6,588 nucleotides of DNA, taken from positions 1-6,588 of the forward strand of contig JACCZV010000332.1 in assembly GCA_013695775.1 (NCBI GenBank), read 5' to 3'. Positions 4,796 through 6,588 of the stretch are shown here, piece by piece. This stretch comes from Chitinophagales bacterium (GTDB taxonomy: Bacteria > Bacteroidota > Bacteroidia > Chitinophagales > UBA10324). Below the pieces are notes generated by a model that made no database searches, had not been told where the DNA came from, and was given only the letters and a program-made list of their open reading frames with translations. Position numbers and translations under genes: made by a program. The stretch's first letter is position 1; each line of letters opens with the position of its first letter.

Positions 4796-5968
4796 ATGTC
4801 AAAAGTCATTTTAAAGAAAGGCAAACACCAGCGCATTCGATCTGGACATCCATGGGTTTATGGAAATGAGATTGAAATGCTGCATGGAGCTGTAGAACCG
4901 GGAGAAATCGTAGAGGTCTACGATGCCAAAAACTACTTTCTTGGAAAGGGTTATTATAATGAGCGCTCTCAGATTCGCGTTCGGCTATTGACAAGGGAAC
5001 TTGACGAAGAGATCAACGAAGAATTCTTTCGTAGAAGAATCATCTCTTGCTGGAATTATCGGAAGCAATTAGGATATACCGAAAACTATCGGCTTGTATT
5101 TGGCGAAGCGGATTTTCTTCCCGCCTTAGTAATAGATAAGTTGGGCGACTTTTTCGTGCTTCAGACTTTATCGCTGGGAATGGATCGCTGGAAAACTACT
5201 ATTGTAACGGTGCTGGAAGAATTGTTTTCTCCTAAAGGAATATATGAACGCAACGATGTGCCCGTTAGAAAGCTGGAAGGGCTTAGCGAGCAGAAGAACT
5301 TTCTCTCTGCTTCGTTCCCAACAAAATTTAAGATCAATGAAGACGGAGTAAAACTGTCTGTAGATGTGGAGAACGGGCAAAAGACCGGTTTCTTCTTAGA
5401 TCAGAAAGATAACAGAAAGGCGCTTCAATTCATCTCTGAAGGCGCTGACGTGCTTGATTGCTTCTGCTATACAGGATCCTTTGCATTGTTCGCTGCTAAA
5501 TTTGGTGCACGGCATGTGCTTGGTATTGATGTTTCAGATGCCGCCGTAGATCAGGCCAGGGAAAATGCGACCTTAAACAACTTTGCACATATCTGTGAAT
5601 TTCAGGTAGCAAATGCCTTTGATGAATTGCCAAAGTGGGCAAAAGAGAAAAAAATATTTGACCTTATAATCCTTGACCCGCCGGCTTTCACTAAAAATCG
5701 CGCTGCGCTTGAAGCTGCTTCGCGTGGTTATAAAGAGATAAACCTACGGGCCATGAAGCTGATTCGTAAGGGCGGCTTCCTCGTCACTTTCTCTTGTTCC
5801 CATTTCATGGAGCCGGGGTTATTTTTCGAGATGATTCAACAAGCTGCCTATGATGCAGGAAAAACCATCAGACAAGTAGCCTTTCTTTCCCAATCAAAAG
5901 ACCACCCTATAATGTGGAACATTGAAGAGACAAACTATCTGAAAGGTTTCGTGCTGCAAGTGCTGTAA
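4796..5968 (+). CDS. rlmI: Class I SAM-dependent 23S rRNA (cytosine-C5) methyltransferase, RlmI-like
   Basis: This 390-residue protein has the three-part plan of the RlmI/COG1092 family, whose E. coli member makes m5C1962 in 23S rRNA. The N-terminal PUA RNA-binding domain (about 1-70) opens with ILKKGKHQRIRSGHPWVYGNEI-type sequence (5-26). A middle domain (about 75-185) includes LVIDKLGDFFVLQ (111-123). The catalytic Rossmann-fold domain starts near GQKTGFFLDQKDNR (194-207). SAM-binding motif I is VLDCFCYTGSFAL (219-231), the acidic residue that binds the SAM ribose is in GIDVSD (243-248), motif IV is LDPPAF (293-298), and motif VI is SCSH (333-336) with the probable catalytic C334. The C-terminus HPIMWNIEETNYLKGFVLQVL-type ending (370-390) is also typical. 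Length is normal and no key motif is missing. The enzyme is cytoplasmic and acts on the large ribosomal subunit. The exact target base is inferred from the family; Bacteroidota orthologues may differ. Confidence 0.93.
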   Translation: MSKVILKKGKHQRIRSGHPWVYGNEIEMLHGAVEPGEIVEVYDAKNYFLGKGYYNERSQIRVRLLTRELDEEINEEFFRRRIISCWNYRKQLGYTENYRLVFGEADFLPALVIDKLGDFFVLQTLSLGMDRWKTTIVTVLEELFSPKGIYERNDVPVRKLEGLSEQKNFLSASFPTKFKINEDGVKLSVDVENGQKTGFFLDQKDNRKALQFISEGADVLDCFCYTGSFALFAAKFGARHVLGIDVSDAAVDQARENATLNNFAHICEFQVANAFDELPKWAKEKKIFDLIILDPPAFTKNRAALEAASRGYKEINLRAMKLIRKGGFLVTFSCSHFMEPGLFFEMIQQAAYDAGKTIRQVAFLSQSKDHPIMWNIEETNYLKGFVLQVL

Positions 5969-6042
5969 CTACACTTATACAACTTAATAAATTGCTAATG
6001 GTATACAGTAAATTTAAGTAGGATAGTTTTGACGATCTTCGC

Positions 6043-6072
6043 TCTGCTTAAGCGGTAAAATTTCTATATTTG
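6043..6072 (+). promoter_or_regulatory. Bacteroidota-type promoter for secDF
   Basis: TATATTTG (6065-6072) is a perfect match to the TAnnTTTG -7 box. TCTG (6043-6046), 18 bases upstream, matches the TTTG -33 box at three of four positions. Transcription would start near 6079, about 25 bases before the ATG at 6104. A GCTTAAGC palindrome (6046-6053) lies in the spacer. Confidence 0.6.
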
Positions 6073-6103
6073 CCCTCTTAATTTTTTTAAACCCCTCATA
6101 ATC

Positions 6104-6588
6104 ATGCGTGGAAAAGGTCTGATCACGTTTTTCTCGATAGCGTTGATCCTGATTTGTATTTATCAGCTATCCTTCAATTTCGTTACCAGTAAGATAGAAA
6201 AACGTGCAGCGGAATATGCGGAAGCCTCTGTGCTTGTCGGTAAGCAGCTTGAGAATATTGTACCTACGGATGCGCAGAATAGTGCAGAGATAAAAGACAG
6301 CATTTTACTCGAAATCCGGGAAAGACGACAAGCCTATCTCGATTCAATCTCAAATCAAACAGTTTTCAACCTCGGCATTGCCAAATATACTTATCAGGAT
6401 TGTAAAGATCAGCAACTCAACCTTGGCCTTGATCTGCAGGGGGGAATGAATGTGGTGCTTCAGGTATCTATTGAAGATCTTATAAAAGCTCTGGCAGACA
6501 ACAGCAGCGATCCTACCTTTTTAAAGGCATTGGCACTTGCTAAGGACAAGCAAAAGGCCAATCCGCAGGCTGATCTGGTAACGATGTT
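6104..6588 (+). CDS. secDF: Protein translocase SecD / SecDF fusion, N-terminal part
   Basis: The first 161 codons of a gene cut by the right edge. The product is the SecD part of the inner-membrane SecDF complex, which uses the proton gradient to pull proteins through SecYEG and clear them on the periplasmic side. The first transmembrane helix is at about 6-27, opening with MRGKGLITFF. A long charged periplasmic segment (about 28-105) includes a likely coiled helix rich in Lys/Glu/Arg (30-80). The signature NLGLDLQGGMNVVLQV (106-121), conserved at the start of the SecD P1 domain, then follows. Bacteroidota normally encode SecD and SecF as one polypeptide of about 1000 residues, and the N-terminus here resembles that form; the fusion cannot be confirmed because the rest is outside the window. 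The ATG at 6104 directly follows an A/T-rich leader and a good promoter. SecDF would support export of the secreted proteins encoded nearby, but the adjacency need not mean coregulation. Confidence 0.92.
   Translation, partial: MRGKGLITFFSIALILICIYQLSFNFVTSKIEKRAAEYAEASVLVGKQLENIVPTDAQNSAEIKDSILLEIRERRQAYLDSISNQTVFNLGIAKYTYQDCKDQQLNLGLDLQGGMNVVLQVSIEDLIKALADNSSDPTFLKALALAKDKQKANPQADLVTM

Noticed and set aside
4806..5380. Minus-strand open frames inside the methyltransferase gene
   Set aside because: They oppose a fully conserved RlmI-like protein and have no features of their own.
1..6588. Search for CRISPR arrays, insertion sequences, tRNA/rRNA genes, phage or defence genes
   Set aside because: No regular repeat-spacer pattern, transposase, integrase, RNA gene or known defence domain was found. 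The PIN gene alone does not make a defence island.

Overview
The window looks like chromosomal DNA from a Bacteroidota bacterium, probably near Chitinophagaceae/Sphingobacteriia. Four things support this: a secreted protein with a type IX secretion (T9SS) C-terminal sorting domain, the start of a SecDF-type translocase of the Bacteroidota form, promoters fitting the TTTG / TAnnTTTG consensus of this phylum, and mostly A-rich leaders without Shine-Dalgarno motifs. The finer taxonomic placement is an inference.

Layout, left to right. Bases 1-429 (minus strand) hold most of a PIN-domain (VapC-like) protein that runs off the left edge. Its N-terminus has no usable start codon and meets an in-frame stop where the first codons should be. 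Bases 430-645 contain no recognisable gene, only a perfect inverted repeat just before the next start codon. An ECF sigma factor (646-1236) follows, and 10 bases later a small two-helix membrane protein with a charged tail (1247-1636); these look like one operon and one regulatory module. A weak terminator and a palindrome come next, then a very small, very basic secreted protein (1841-2083). A stem-loop precedes a secreted cupredoxin with two Ig-like domains and a T9SS sorting domain (2272-3384).

A strong bidirectional terminator (3414-3444) separates this gene from a convergent minus-strand gene for a putative lipoprotein (3491-4078), which has a good promoter at 4109-4139. Diverging from it are a SRPBCC/AHSA1-family protein (4263-4715) and an RlmI-like 23S rRNA methyltransferase (4796-5968). 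The window ends in the first 161 codons of SecDF (6104-6588), preceded by a perfect TAnnTTTG box.

Most of the window is ordinary: a housekeeping rRNA methyltransferase, the Sec accessory translocase and scattered envelope proteins. I see no CRISPR array, insertion sequence, tRNA, rRNA or phage gene, and no clear novel multigene system. The best leads are the sigma factor with its membrane partner and upstream inverted repeat, the damaged PIN gene, and the copper-protein/T9SS fusion.
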